A DNA stretch of 26,015 nucleotides from a virus. Shown in pieces: positions 16,588 to 23,774 of the stretch; the first letter of the stretch is position 1; every line of letters begins with the position of its first letter. The notes beneath the pieces are model-generated. The model had not been told where the DNA came from and did not search any database. It worked only from the letters and a program-made list of their open reading frames with translations. The stretch is taken from positions 1 to 26,015 of IMG/VR virus record IMGVR_UViG_3300028761_000003. The stretch is one strand, 5' to 3'. The position numbers and the translations under genes were made by a program.

Positions 16588-17001
16588 TCACAGCACCCGA
16601 GTCCAGCCGGACGGCAGCGCCGCCGGGATGTCGCGTCCGGGAAACGCCGAAATCTCGATCGCAATCGAAACCGTCGCCGTACCCGTCACATCAATCTGCA
16701 CAAAGAGATGCGACGCGCGCGCCATCGCTGCGTATGCCTCAGCGCCAGATACGAAAATCTCATACGTCGAGTTCGACGCCAGCGTCGCGATTGTTTTATC
16801 AGTGATCTCGACCGCGCCCGACACGCTGTTGGCAGTGTTGACGAACACCCGCAGCGCCGCCGTTCCCGTCACCGTCCCGGTGTGGGCGACGATCCGCACC
16901 GCCTGCGTGTTCGCAATACTGACGACCGACGTATTTGTATCCGCAGTTACGTTCGCGTTGAAGAACCGCAGCAGCGGTTGAATGGTCTCCTGAACAAGCA
17001 T
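16588..17001 (-). CDS. Probable virion protein downstream of capsid
   Basis: The 137-residue protein is beta-rich, with many Ala, Thr and Val residues (for example VRIVAHTGTVTGTAALRVFV). It contains no cysteine or membrane segment. It lies between the major capsid gene with its three repeats and the connector gene. Capsid decoration proteins and other small head proteins often have this place and composition, but no family match was recognised. It starts at ATG 17001 behind GGAGG with a spacing of about nine to ten bases. Confidence 0.65.
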   Translation of the reverse strand: MLVQETIQPLLRFFNANVTADTNTSVVSIANTQAVRIVAHTGTVTGTAALRVFVNTANSVSGAVEITDKTIATLASNSTYEIFVSGAEAYAAMARASHLFVQIDVTGTATVSIAIEISAFPGRDIPAALPSGWTRVL

Positions 17002-17024
17002 TGTATGATCCCTCCTCCAGCGCT

Positions 17025-17068
17025 GTCACAACGCCAGCATTTCTTTTATTTCTATGCGGTGTTGTGAC
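17025..17068 (+). repeat. 44-bp inverted-arm repeat, copy B
   Basis: Arms GTCACAACGC and GTGTTGTGAC surround a core with TTTCTTTTATTTCTATG. CGCT/AGCG outside the arms also pair. A further GCAT/ATGC pairing inside the core needs one bulged base. Confidence 0.95.
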
Positions 17069-17108
17069 AGCGCCCGTTGTTTGTTCAACCGTTGATCCGT
17101 AACCCGCC

Positions 17109-17152
17109 GTCACAACACCTGCTTCTTTCTTAATTAAAGGATGTGTTGTGAC
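17109..17152 (+). repeat. 44-bp inverted-arm repeat, copy C
   Basis: Both 10-bp arms are perfect. The core is the most divergent of the seven: CTGCTTCTTTCTTAATTAAA. A lone half-arm, CTGTTGTGAC, follows at 17161-17170. Confidence 0.95.
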
Positions 17153-17197
17153 AGCCCCGACTGTTGTGACGCTCCCGCCGTCGGCGTCATCAGCAAT

Positions 17198-17241
17198 GTC
17201 ACAACACAGCATCTTCTTTTATTTCTATGCTGTGTTGTGAC
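17198..17241 (+). repeat. 44-bp inverted-arm repeat, copy D (best hairpin)
   Basis: This copy can form a perfect 15-bp stem, GTCACAACACAGCAT with its complement, around a 14-base loop CTTCTTTTATTTCT. It lies 11 bases after the major capsid gene stop, so the capsid mRNA would carry this hairpin at its 3' side. Confidence 0.95.
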
Positions 17242-17252
17242 GCTTCCGTTCA

Positions 17253-18416
17253 TTACGATCCCGCTGCGATCTCGACGAACGGGCTCACAGTGTTGTTGCC
17301 CGCGCCGTCCGCGAGGATGAGCGGCGCGTTGACCAGCGGCGCGCCGTCGATCCGAACGCCGAACAGCCACACCGCTTGGCGCTTCAAAAAGCGCACGTGC
17401 TCGCTAAACGCGACGCTGAACCCCGCACGCTCGACCATCGCGTAGTACGACAGATCGGCGAGAATAAGCGATCCCGCGCTCGTCACGGCGGGCAGGTGCT
17501 CGCTGTACGCGATCGGGATGCCCGCGAGCGTGTCGCCGTAGACGAGCGACTGCCCGTTGACGGTGTAGAGCAGCGTCTCGCCCAGCCGCGTCGCCATCAA
17601 GCGCGACCGCCAGAACGGGTGTGCAATCCACACAGCGGCGGCGCTGCCGGGCAGCAATCGCTGGATCATCGCCAGTATCGTATTTGTGTCGTTTTCGACC
17701 TGAGTGCCGCCAGCGGCGCGGGCGACGCTGATCGCCGCCGGATGCCCGACGATCCCGCGCGGCTGCCCGACGCCGGTTCCGCGCAGCATCACGCGCGCTT
17801 TCAATACTGCATACGCGCGGCCGAACAGCGTGACCAGCGTATCTTCGAGCGCTTGCGGCGCGTCAGAGATCAGCTCGGTCGATGCTGCGACGTACGCATC
17901 AGCCGCGTGCGGGCGAAAGATGCGCTGCTCGAAGCGCGGTTCGCTCTCGCTGACATCAGCGCTCTGTTCGCGCCAGATGAGCCGCACGCCGCCGACCAGC
18001 GCGCTCGATTCGACGTTCGGCTCTTGATCTTGCTCCAGAACCGGCAGCGCCAACTCCGCTGCGTTGGTGCGCAGCATCAACGGACCGCGTCCGGCGGCGA
18101 CCAACTGGTCAAACAGCATCGGCGCGCCGACGGCGCGGATGCGCTCCTCGAACTGCGTCGGCACCAGAAACCCTCCGCCCGCGCCGGTCGTTTCGTCCAG
18201 CGCTTTCACACTTTTGTAGACCGCGCGCAGACGCTGTACGTCGTTGGTTGCGACGCACTTCAGAAAGTCGCCGAACGACGCTTTTTCCCCTTCCGCCGCG
18301 GGCGCGCTCGTCGCCACGCCGACGTTCTGCGCTTTGATCGCAGCCGCGACTTCCTCGCGCAAACGCGCGGCGATCTCAGCCGCAAGTTCCGCCTGGTTCA
18401 TCACAATTTCCGTCAT
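17253..18416 (-). CDS. Major capsid protein, HK97 fold
   Basis: The 387-residue product has a helical N-terminal segment (AELAAEIAARLREEVAAAIK), which may be the delta domain removed by the protease. It is followed by the family hallmark ETTGAGGGFLVPTQFEERI. The rest agrees with an HK97-type shell protein in length and pattern. ATG 18416 is preferred; AAAGGAGG lies 11 bases upstream. ATG 18401 is a possible alternative, and a longer frame to 18590 would run over the protease gene. It is followed by three tandem 44-bp repeats. Confidence 0.95.
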   Translation of the reverse strand: MTEIVMNQAELAAEIAARLREEVAAAIKAQNVGVATSAPAAEGEKASFGDFLKCVATNDVQRLRAVYKSVKALDETTGAGGGFLVPTQFEERIRAVGAPMLFDQLVAAGRGPLMLRTNAAELALPVLEQDQEPNVESSALVGGVRLIWREQSADVSESEPRFEQRIFRPHAADAYVAASTELISDAPQALEDTLVTLFGRAYAVLKARVMLRGTGVGQPRGIVGHPAAISVARAAGGTQVENDTNTILAMIQRLLPGSAAAVWIAHPFWRSRLMATRLGETLLYTVNGQSLVYGDTLAGIPIAYSEHLPAVTSAGSLILADLSYYAMVERAGFSVAFSEHVRFLKRQAVWLFGVRIDGAPLVNAPLILADGAGNNTVSPFVEIAAGS

Positions 18417-18433
18417 CTCCTTCGTTTCCTCCT

Positions 18434-18910
18434 TTATTTGATAACAAGCCGGTAATTCCGAATCATTGTGCGCGGCTCTGCGGGCGTCGGCGTAATACTC
18501 GCGTCCAGCCCCAGCAGCCAGCGTTTGATATGCGTCGCCTTCCCGACCGGTTCTCGCACCACCAAATGAGCTGCGGTTCCGCTCGACCATCCCAACTCGT
18601 CCGCGATCTGCGCCAAATATCGATATTTCGCGTCGAGCAGCCCGCGGATGATGACCCCTTCGTCGGTGACTTCCAGTGCGCCGTAGCCGATCTGATCCTC
18701 GATGAGAATAATCCCCGATGCGGTTTTGATCGGCTGCGTGTGATTCAACCAGATCGGCGTTTCGCGCAAGCGTCCGAAATCCGTTTCTGCAGTGAAGAAC
18801 TCGTTTTCGAGATCAACGGCGTCGGGGTTGCCGAATACCACCAGCAGCCCCTCAACGTCGCCCGTCTCGACCGCCTTCAGCGCCGCGCCGGGCGCGGTCC
18901 GCCACTCCAT
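18434..18910 (-). CDS. Prohead maturation protease
   Basis: The 158-residue product fits the HK97/caudovirus prohead serine protease family (S78 type). It has VFGNPDAVDLENEFF at the start, His57 in WLNHTQP, the serine motif LGWSSGTAAH (Ser109 or Ser110), and the family end KRWLLGLDASITPTPAEP. It should cleave the N-terminal part of the capsid protein during assembly. It lies directly before the capsid gene, as usual. It starts at ATG 18910 after GGGAGG. Confidence 0.9.
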   Translation of the reverse strand: MEWRTAPGAALKAVETGDVEGLLVVFGNPDAVDLENEFFTAETDFGRLRETPIWLNHTQPIKTASGIILIEDQIGYGALEVTDEGVIIRGLLDAKYRYLAQIADELGWSSGTAAHLVVREPVGKATHIKRWLLGLDASITPTPAEPRTMIRNYRLVIK

Positions 18911-18913
18911 TTC

Positions 18914-19270
18914 TCACCTCCCCCTCTCTCTCAGCACCGCGATTGCTTCCTTCTTCGCCGCTTCCGCCGCGTCTCGCACCGACGCCCAACGCCCGGCGTG
19001 AACCCGCGCCTGCGGCATTCCGTAAACAAACCGCGCGTAGGACGCAGTGTTTTCGACGATGCGCGACGTTTTCGACAGTTTCCGCAATCGTAGTTTCTGC
19101 CGCAGATTGCCCGTTCGCCGATACCGCGATCCGGGCGGAGGCGACGGGTAAATTTGCATCACGCTGTGCGCCGCTGCTGCGCCCGCGTCAAGCGCCGCTT
19201 CGATCTGCGCCGCGCGCGGAAGTAATTTGCGCAGCGCGTTGTTGATGTCAACCGAAACGCTAACCCTCAT
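18914..19270 (-). CDS. HK97 gp10-like minor head or tail protein
   Basis: This basic 118-residue protein resembles the HK97 gp10-like group in size and in the segment PPPGSRYRRTGNLRQKLRLR, followed by ENTASYARFVYG. Members take part in head-tail joining. Usually the gene lies after the connector, whereas here it lies between portal-MuF and protease, which is slightly unusual. The start at 19270 overlaps the portal-MuF end by 11 bases. Confidence 0.65.
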   Translation of the reverse strand: MRVSVSVDINNALRKLLPRAAQIEAALDAGAAAAHSVMQIYPSPPPGSRYRRTGNLRQKLRLRKLSKTSRIVENTASYARFVYGMPQARVHAGRWASVRDAAEAAKKEAIAVLRERGR

Positions 19271-21158
19271 CCTTCCTCACCAGTCGCACGCCGCAGCGAC
19301 AGCGAGGATGCGCCGGGGGTCCGCTCAATCCGCCCCAGTCGTCTTCGCGCTTGCTGTGCAGCGCGCCGCAAATCGGACATACCCGCTCATCGTTGGCGGT
19401 CTCCCACACCATCACGTACTCCAGATTGTGTTCGGCGCGCAGCCCGTCGCGGTACGCCCGCACCCCCGCCGCCGCCGCTTCAGTTGCGGCAGTGATGGCG
19501 ACGGTTTCGGCGCGCGCTGCGCCGACCACCGGCTCAATCATTGCAACGAGTTCGGCGCGGTCAGCGCCCGGCATCCGCTGCCAAGCGGCGACCGCGCGGG
19601 CGATGTAGTCGCGCGTGTACGGGTAGAGCAGTTCCTCGACTTGCCGCCGCGTCGCCTCTTCCGCCCAGTCTGCGAGCAGCGCGTCGACGTTGACTGTCAC
19701 GCCGACATCGACGCGCATCTCGTCGGCGAACAGTCGTGCAATCGTTTCGATGTTGCGACGCATCGCGGGATACAGCGCTTCGTTGAACATCTGCGCCGTC
19801 AACTCATCCGCGCCGTCGAGCATCACCTGGCGCAATCTCTGGAACGCGCGCTTGAGGTCGCGGTAAAGTTGAACCTCGTGCGGCAGCAACTGCGGTTCGT
19901 CTTTCTTCAGCGCCTTCACCGCGTCTTCCGCCGGTTCAGCGTTGTTGACGCCCGCCAGTCGCAGCGCTTCCGCCGGGTCAATCCCCGCTGCGACCGCTTC
20001 GCGCGCCAGCGCCAGCCGGTTGCGCAGCCGCAGCAATTGCCGATCCGCTTCGTCTTCAACGAACTGCGGCAAATCCAGCCGCGCCCGCGCTTCGTTCAGT
20101 GTGAGCACCGGCTGCCCGGCGAGCCGCTGGATCGCCTCGGCTTTCTCCAGTTCGGCGTTCTGCACCGCGTCGATGCGCGCTTCGTTGCAGCGCAGCACTT
20201 GGTTGTACGCAGCAAAATGCGGCTGGAGCATCGCCGTCACTTCGCGAGCGCGGGCGAGGATCGTCAGGAGGATAAACGTCTGGTAGTCGCGCATCGCGGT
20301 TGCGTAGTTGCTGGCGCTGCTGAAGACCAAAGACATCGGGACTTGAAACGCGGTCAGCATCAGTTCCGCCGCGCGCTGGAGCAGTTCGGGCTGCATTGCG
20401 TCAGACAGCGTATCCCCCAACGTCACTGTTTTGATCTCGCTCGACAGCGCGAGATGTCTGAATGCGTTGCGGATGCCGCCTACCAGTTGTCGCAGCCACT
20501 GCTCGAACCGCGAGCGTTCGGCGTCCGTCGGGCGCTGGGCGAACATCCAGACGGTGGGGCGCACCGCGCCGCGCTCGAAGTACGCGGTCTGGTAGCGCTC
20601 GGCTGCGAGCAGTGCGCGCGCCTGCGTCAACGCGGTCGTCACCAGCCCGACGCCGGGCTCAACTTCGCTGCGCACTGACGGCTCCCAAATATGCAAGAGT
20701 TCGGCTTCCGGCTCCAGCCGGATTTCGGTGTTGTTCGCGCGGCGCGTAAACCCGACCAGCCCGCGCTTCGGGTCGGTGATCGGGGTGATGGTGCGCGGGT
20801 GCAGACGACGCAGACCGAGCGTCGCTGTCGGGTCGCGCAACAGATACGCCGCACCGTACAAACACAGGTCGATCTCGACGCCGCGAATGATCGCCGCCAG
20901 TCGTTCCGCGTCGAACGCGACCAACGTTCCGCGCCGGGTGACGATCTCCCACGGCAGCGACGCCAGCGCATTGGCGCGCAGCGTCACCGCCGTGCGCACC
21001 ACCGCGACGCGCTCATACGCCGTCTCGACATCAACCGCGTCGCCGTTGCCAGTGAACGCGCCAACCCAACTGGAAGGCAGAAAGTCTTCTAAGTTGAGCG
21101 TTTTTATGTCGTAACGCTCAGTTGGAGACAGCACAAGTTGTGCAGTCGTTCTAGACAT
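19260..21158 (-). CDS. Portal protein fused to a MuF head morphogenesis domain
   Basis: The 632-residue product joins two head proteins that are usually separate. The first about 380 residues match an HK97-type portal: an N-terminal arm, RVAVVRTAVTLRANALASLP, a PTVWMFAQRP segment and NYATAMRDYQTF. This ring feeds DNA into the head. The C-terminal part is helical and ends in the Mu gpF signature TANDERVCPICGALHSK, then PAHPRCRCGVRL, with four cysteines and a histidine. The start ATG 21158 has GAGGTG upstream and overlaps the terminase stop by eight bases. Confidence 0.9.
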   Translation of the reverse strand: MSRTTAQLVLSPTERYDIKTLNLEDFLPSSWVGAFTGNGDAVDVETAYERVAVVRTAVTLRANALASLPWEIVTRRGTLVAFDAERLAAIIRGVEIDLCLYGAAYLLRDPTATLGLRRLHPRTITPITDPKRGLVGFTRRANNTEIRLEPEAELLHIWEPSVRSEVEPGVGLVTTALTQARALLAAERYQTAYFERGAVRPTVWMFAQRPTDAERSRFEQWLRQLVGGIRNAFRHLALSSEIKTVTLGDTLSDAMQPELLQRAAELMLTAFQVPMSLVFSSASNYATAMRDYQTFILLTILARAREVTAMLQPHFAAYNQVLRCNEARIDAVQNAELEKAEAIQRLAGQPVLTLNEARARLDLPQFVEDEADRQLLRLRNRLALAREAVAAGIDPAEALRLAGVNNAEPAEDAVKALKKDEPQLLPHEVQLYRDLKRAFQRLRQVMLDGADELTAQMFNEALYPAMRRNIETIARLFADEMRVDVGVTVNVDALLADWAEEATRRQVEELLYPYTRDYIARAVAAWQRMPGADRAELVAMIEPVVGAARAETVAITAATEAAAAGVRAYRDGLRAEHNLEYVMVWETANDERVCPICGALHSKREDDWGGLSGPPAHPRCRCGVRLVRKDEG

Positions 21159-22362
21159 CAAACAACACCTCAGCGCTCTGCGCCGCGCCCCACACCGCCA
21201 GCGCGAGCGCAATCACCCCATCATCGCGACACCCCTCGGGCGCGCTGTAGCGGACGCGACCGGACGCGCCGATCTCGACGCTGAACATCTCCAGTTCGTT
21301 GAGCAGCCAATCCAGTTCCGGCAGTACGATTGTCCGCTGCTCCAGCGCCAGCGCGAGCGTATCGATCAGCAGCGGCTTGCTGGAGACCGTCGTAGTGAAC
21401 GCCTGAACGGGCAGCCCGGCGCGCTGTAACTCTTCAATATTCGGCGCGCCAATGCTGTTCGCCTCAGCGATCACCGCGCCGCCGCCGTTGCGCTGCCAGA
21501 ACGCAACCAACACGCGGCGCTGCGTTGCAAAATCGACATCAACTAATCGTTCAACGTCCGTCACACACCGCGTCTGCGGATCGAGCGCCGCAAACACCGT
21601 CGCATCCTCGTAGCGTCCCCAGTCTACGCCAATAATCGCCGCTTCGCCGCTGCGGACAATCTCGCCGACACAACTACGAACGTTGCGAAACACCGCGCCG
21701 CCGTCGTCTAAGAACTCGGCATCCAATTCTTGACGCGCGGCGCGCTCGGTCATCGCAGCGCGCAACAGTGCAATATCAGCCGGATCGAGGCGCGGGTTGT
21801 CGCTGGTTGAGCGCCGAATCGTCGCCCAACGCGGGTCGTCAAGCGCGGTCTGGTAAATGCGCCAGAAGTCCCCCTTCCCCTTCGGCGTTCCGGCGAGAAT
21901 CGCGCGCCCGCGACGGTCAAGCAGCGCGGGGATAAGGTTCTCGCGCCAGATTGTTTCGAGATTACGCACCAGTCCCGCCTCGTCTACGACGATCAGATCG
22001 TAGCCGCGCGATCTGCCCGCGTCCTCGTTGTCGAGCGACCAGAACTCAACCCGTCCGCCGGTGGTTGTGTCGATCCGCCGCTCTGCTTTGTACTCTTCCG
22101 CAACCGGCGCACGCAGCGTTCGGCGCACTTGTTCCCACACCGGCAGCATCAGTTTGTACGTCGGCGCGAAATACCCGACCGTCTGCCGCTTCACCAACGC
22201 CGCTTCGACCAGCATACGCGCCAGTAGATGTGATTTTCCCCACCGCCGCCCGGCGCGCAGATGCACGAACCGCGCGCTTCTGATCTGTTCCGCAACCGCG
22301 CGCTGGTCGGCGTGTAGATGAGGAAGGAGCACCTCATACTGTTTTGACGAACGCCGTCTCAT
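21151..22362 (-). CDS. terL: Terminase large subunit
   Basis: The 403-residue packaging motor has an ATPase domain with Walker A GRRWGKS (38-44), Walker B LIVVDE (123-128) and coupling motif AGTP (157-160). It also has an RNase H-like nuclease domain with Asp247 (GVDWGR), Glu300 (IAEANSIG) and Asp380/Asp381 (RDDGVIALALA). It cuts concatemers and pumps DNA through the portal. ATG 22362 overlaps the small gene before it; TTG 22365 is an alternative. Confidence 0.95.
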   Translation of the reverse strand: MRRRSSKQYEVLLPHLHADQRAVAEQIRSARFVHLRAGRRWGKSHLLARMLVEAALVKRQTVGYFAPTYKLMLPVWEQVRRTLRAPVAEEYKAERRIDTTTGGRVEFWSLDNEDAGRSRGYDLIVVDEAGLVRNLETIWRENLIPALLDRRGRAILAGTPKGKGDFWRIYQTALDDPRWATIRRSTSDNPRLDPADIALLRAAMTERAARQELDAEFLDDGGAVFRNVRSCVGEIVRSGEAAIIGVDWGRYEDATVFAALDPQTRCVTDVERLVDVDFATQRRVLVAFWQRNGGGAVIAEANSIGAPNIEELQRAGLPVQAFTTTVSSKPLLIDTLALALEQRTIVLPELDWLLNELEMFSVEIGASGRVRYSAPEGCRDDGVIALALAVWGAAQSAEVLFDV

Positions 22363-22537
22363 CAACGATTACCAATACGTCTCGTTCGGCGTTCGGGCGT
22401 TCCTCAAACTGCGACAGAAACAATCGCGCAGCGGCGACGCGCGCGCTCGCGGGATGCTCGTCGCTGAGGACGATCATCAGCAGCGCGCGCAGCACCGCAG
22501 CGCGGGCTTCGTCTGTCAGCAGTTCGTCTACGGTCAT
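22334..22537 (-). CDS. Candidate terminase small subunit, 67 aa
   Basis: The helical 67-residue protein reads MTVDELLTDEARAAVLRALL, then a segment with ASARVAAARLFLSQFEERP. It overlaps the large terminase gene by 29 bases and the stop of the upstream membrane protein as ATGA. Position and a helical protein-protein pattern suggest the small terminase subunit. The N-terminal DNA-binding helix-turn-helix of longer members is not evident, and 67 residues is short for the family, so the call is tentative. Confidence 0.5.
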   Translation of the reverse strand: MTVDELLTDEARAAVLRALLMIVLSDEHPASARVAAARLFLSQFEERPNAERDVLVIVDETAFVKTV

Positions 22538-22761
22538 TTGTACTTGTAGTACTTCCGGGCGATAGCCTCGGCCTCGGTCTCGCTCAACGGAACGTAATAC
22601 GAAACGCAATACCCAATGATCAACGCCAGAGCCGACTGAACTTCCGCCGACAAATCAATCCCCGCGAACTCGCGCAGCGCCCAAGCGAGGATGACGACCA
22701 TCGCCGCCGCCAGCGCGCCGTAGGTGATTTTATCCAACGGCTGAGAAAAGGGCAGGTTCAC
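22534..22761 (-). CDS. Holin-like membrane protein, first gene of the late operon
   Basis: This 75-residue protein has two hydrophobic segments. The first contains YGALAAAMVVILAWALREF (about 14-32) and the second SALALIIGYCVSYYVP (about 43-58). A charged end follows (ETEAEAIARKYYKYK). The layout and the helix pair ending in YVP resemble short holins of actinophage or r1t type. It is far from the endolysin gene, so a role in lysis is uncertain. It starts at GTG 22761 behind GGAGGAG and is the first gene after the predicted late promoter. Confidence 0.6.
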   Translation of the reverse strand: MNLPFSQPLDKITYGALAAAMVVILAWALREFAGIDLSAEVQSALALIIGYCVSYYVPLSETEAEAIARKYYKYK

Positions 22762-22789
22762 GTAATCTCCTCCTGAACATCTCTCTCCC

Positions 22790-22810
22790 AGCGGGCGCTT
22801 TTCACCCGCT
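22790..22810 (-). promoter_or_regulatory. 5' leader stem-loop of the late mRNA
   Basis: AGCGGG (22790-22795) pairs with CCCGCT (22805-22810) around a nine-base loop. It would lie almost at the 5' end of the late transcript, 50 bases before the first gene, where such a stem often protects mRNA from decay. Confidence 0.5.
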
Positions 22811-22817
22811 CACTTTA

Positions 22818-22826
22818 ATTATACCA
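22818..22826 (-). promoter_or_regulatory. Extended -10 late promoter
   Basis: On the minus strand TGGTATAAT gives a perfect -10 with a TGn extension. The hexamer 17 bases further up (ACGAAA) matches the -35 consensus poorly, unlike all other promoters in the window. It would start the terminase-to-lysis operon and could need an activator. Confidence 0.65.
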
Positions 22827-22873
22827 GGAACACCCCGCGTTTTCGTACGCCAGATCGCGGCGCGGGCGCGGGC

Positions 22874-22917
22874 GTCACAACACATCATCTTCTTTTATTT
22901 CTATAGCGTATTGTGAC
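22874..22917 (+). repeat. 44-bp inverted-arm repeat, copy E
   Basis: The left arm is perfect; the right arm is GTATTGTGAC, with one change. The core ATCATCTTCTTTTATTTCT is close to copies D and G. The 22762-23108 gene-free stretch holds the late promoter, copies E and F, and a terminator. Confidence 0.95.
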
Positions 22918-22994
22918 ACTGCTGCCGATGATTGCAACGACGGGCGAGCGCTCCATTCGGGTGATGCAGCGGACGCGCGGGCGGCGCGGCGAGC

Positions 22995-23038
22995 GTCACA
23001 ACACATCATAGAAATAAAAGAGAAGCAGGTGTTGTGAC
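22995..23038 (-). repeat. 44-bp inverted-arm repeat, copy F (opposite orientation)
   Basis: Both arms are perfect. The core is turned round compared with the other six copies: read on the minus strand it contains CTTCTCTTTTATTTCTATG. It lies directly after a minus-strand terminator and faces copy E across 77 bases. Confidence 0.95.
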
Positions 23039-23044
23039 AGCGCT

Positions 23045-23077
23045 GAACAAACAGAAACCCCGCCGTTATCGACGGGG
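23045..23077 (-). terminator. Minus-strand rho-independent terminator
   Basis: CCCCG (23058-23062) and CGGGG (23073-23077) pair, with further CG pairing inside. Read on the minus strand, the stem is followed by TTTCTGTTTGTTC. It ends the transcript of the small gene at 23321. Confidence 0.7.
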
Positions 23078-23108
23078 CTTCTGGAAGGAGAAGGAGGGGA
23101 ATCGTCTG

Positions 23109-23321
23109 TTACTCGCAGCGTCGCGCGTCCTCGTAGCGTAGCGCCTCGATCAGACGCCGCGCCTCGCTCTCTGTCGATCGCCAGCCGACTGACTCGCCTC
23201 GGTACTCGACCGCGAAATCGCGCGTCTCGCGGTCGAACAGAATACGGAAATCCTCACCCGACGCGACGAGGATTTCGCGCGCGGGGCGCGGGGCTGTTGC
23301 AGAACGTCGTTTGTTGCGCAT
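23109..23321 (-). CDS. Small hypothetical protein, 70 aa
   Basis: This basic 70-residue protein reads as a short beta-hairpin unit (GEDFRILFDRETRDFAVEYR) followed by a C-terminal helix (STESEARRLIEALRYEDARR). Strands followed by a helix starting near a Ser recall the small IWKG family further right, but similarity is weak. It has its own promoter (23356-23384), AAAGGA seven bases before the ATG, and its own terminator. It is a typical small accessory phage gene of unknown function. Confidence 0.75.
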   Translation of the reverse strand: MRNKRRSATAPRPAREILVASGEDFRILFDRETRDFAVEYRGESVGWRSTESEARRLIEALRYEDARRCE

Positions 23322-23355
23322 ATCAGCGTCCTTTCCGGTAATCGACTACGCACTG

Positions 23356-23384
23356 AGTATACCACGCGCACGCCGATCTGTCAA
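23356..23384 (-). promoter_or_regulatory. Near-consensus minus-strand promoter
   Basis: TTGACA (23384-23379), a 17-base spacer ending in GTGG and TATACT (23361-23356) drive the 70-residue gene. The -35 box is 35 bases from that of a divergent plus-strand promoter. Confidence 0.85.
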
Positions 23385-23419
23385 GCCCGCAAAATCGCGA
23401 GAAATTCCGAAATTGCCTT

Positions 23420-23448
23420 TTGACAAACTGCGGGTTGCGTGATAGTAT
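23420..23448 (+). promoter_or_regulatory. Near-consensus plus-strand promoter
   Basis: TTGACA (23420-23425), a 17-base spacer and TAGTAT (23443-23448). TATAGA two bases further is an alternative -10. It drives the small plus-strand gene ending at 23646. Confidence 0.75.
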
Positions 23449-23464
23449 AGAAACGTAATAAACA

Positions 23465-23646
23465 ATGCCGGACGAACCTGCTACGTCTATCAGACATCCG
23501 AGGGCGAGATTATCGTCCGCCTCGTCCGGCGGGCGAGCGGCGTCGGCAAGCCGCACTACAGTTCAGTTTTCCGGTTCCGCAGCTTGGAGGACGCGGCGCA
23601 GAGCGACGAGTTGCGCCCGGCGCTCAAAGATATGCGACTTATCTAA
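23465..23646 (+). pseudogene. Small plus-strand gene with start and frame out of phase
   Basis: A clear protein frame runs from 23446 to TAA 23644-23646. It reads NAGRTCYVYQTSEGEIIVRL from 23464, later VFRFRSLEDAAQSDELRP and DMRLI. It has no ATG, GTG or TTG near its beginning. The only ATG (23465) is one base out and opens a different, Ser/Arg-rich frame. FRSLEDAA matches FPSLEDAA of the 25289 gene, so this is a relative of that family. A promoter and a terminator frame it exactly. One base missing after the ATG would restore it; no Shine-Dalgarno site is visible. Confidence 0.6.
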
Positions 23647-23663
23647 CCGACAACCCGACCGAA

Positions 23664-23701
23664 CCCCCGCACCTCGCACGCGGGGGGGGGGGTTTTCTTT
23701 T
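23664..23701 (+). terminator. Plus-strand rho-independent terminator
   Basis: CCCCCGC (23664-23670) pairs with GCGGGGG (23680-23686) and TTTTCTTTT follows after more G residues. The run of 11 G (23682-23692) can slide the pairing and is a likely place for a length error. Confidence 0.75.
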
Positions 23702-23725
23702 CCCCGAAGTCGCCCCGGTTGCGCC

Positions 23726-23769
23726 GTCACAACACCTCATCTTCTTTTATTTCTACAGCGTGTTGTGAC
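23726..23769 (+). repeat. 44-bp inverted-arm repeat, copy G
   Basis: Both arms are perfect, with core CTCATCTTCTTTTATTTCT. It lies in the 23322-23828 gap, between the plus-strand terminator and a minus-strand terminator. Confidence 0.95.
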
Positions 23770-23774
23770 GCCGT

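Noticed and set aside
16799-17212. Long minus-strand open frame across repeats B and C
   Set aside because: It overlaps the virion gene at 17001 in another frame. Its N-terminal half comes only from reading the repeats, and it has no sensible composition.
17109-17241. CRISPR array reading of the repeats
   Set aside because: The copies are palindromic throughout, irregularly spaced, scattered over 18 kb and without regular unique spacers or cas genes apart from a Cas4-like nuclease.
23682-23692. Run of 11 G residues
   Set aside because: It belongs to the terminator stem; homopolymer length is error-prone, so no special function is claimed.
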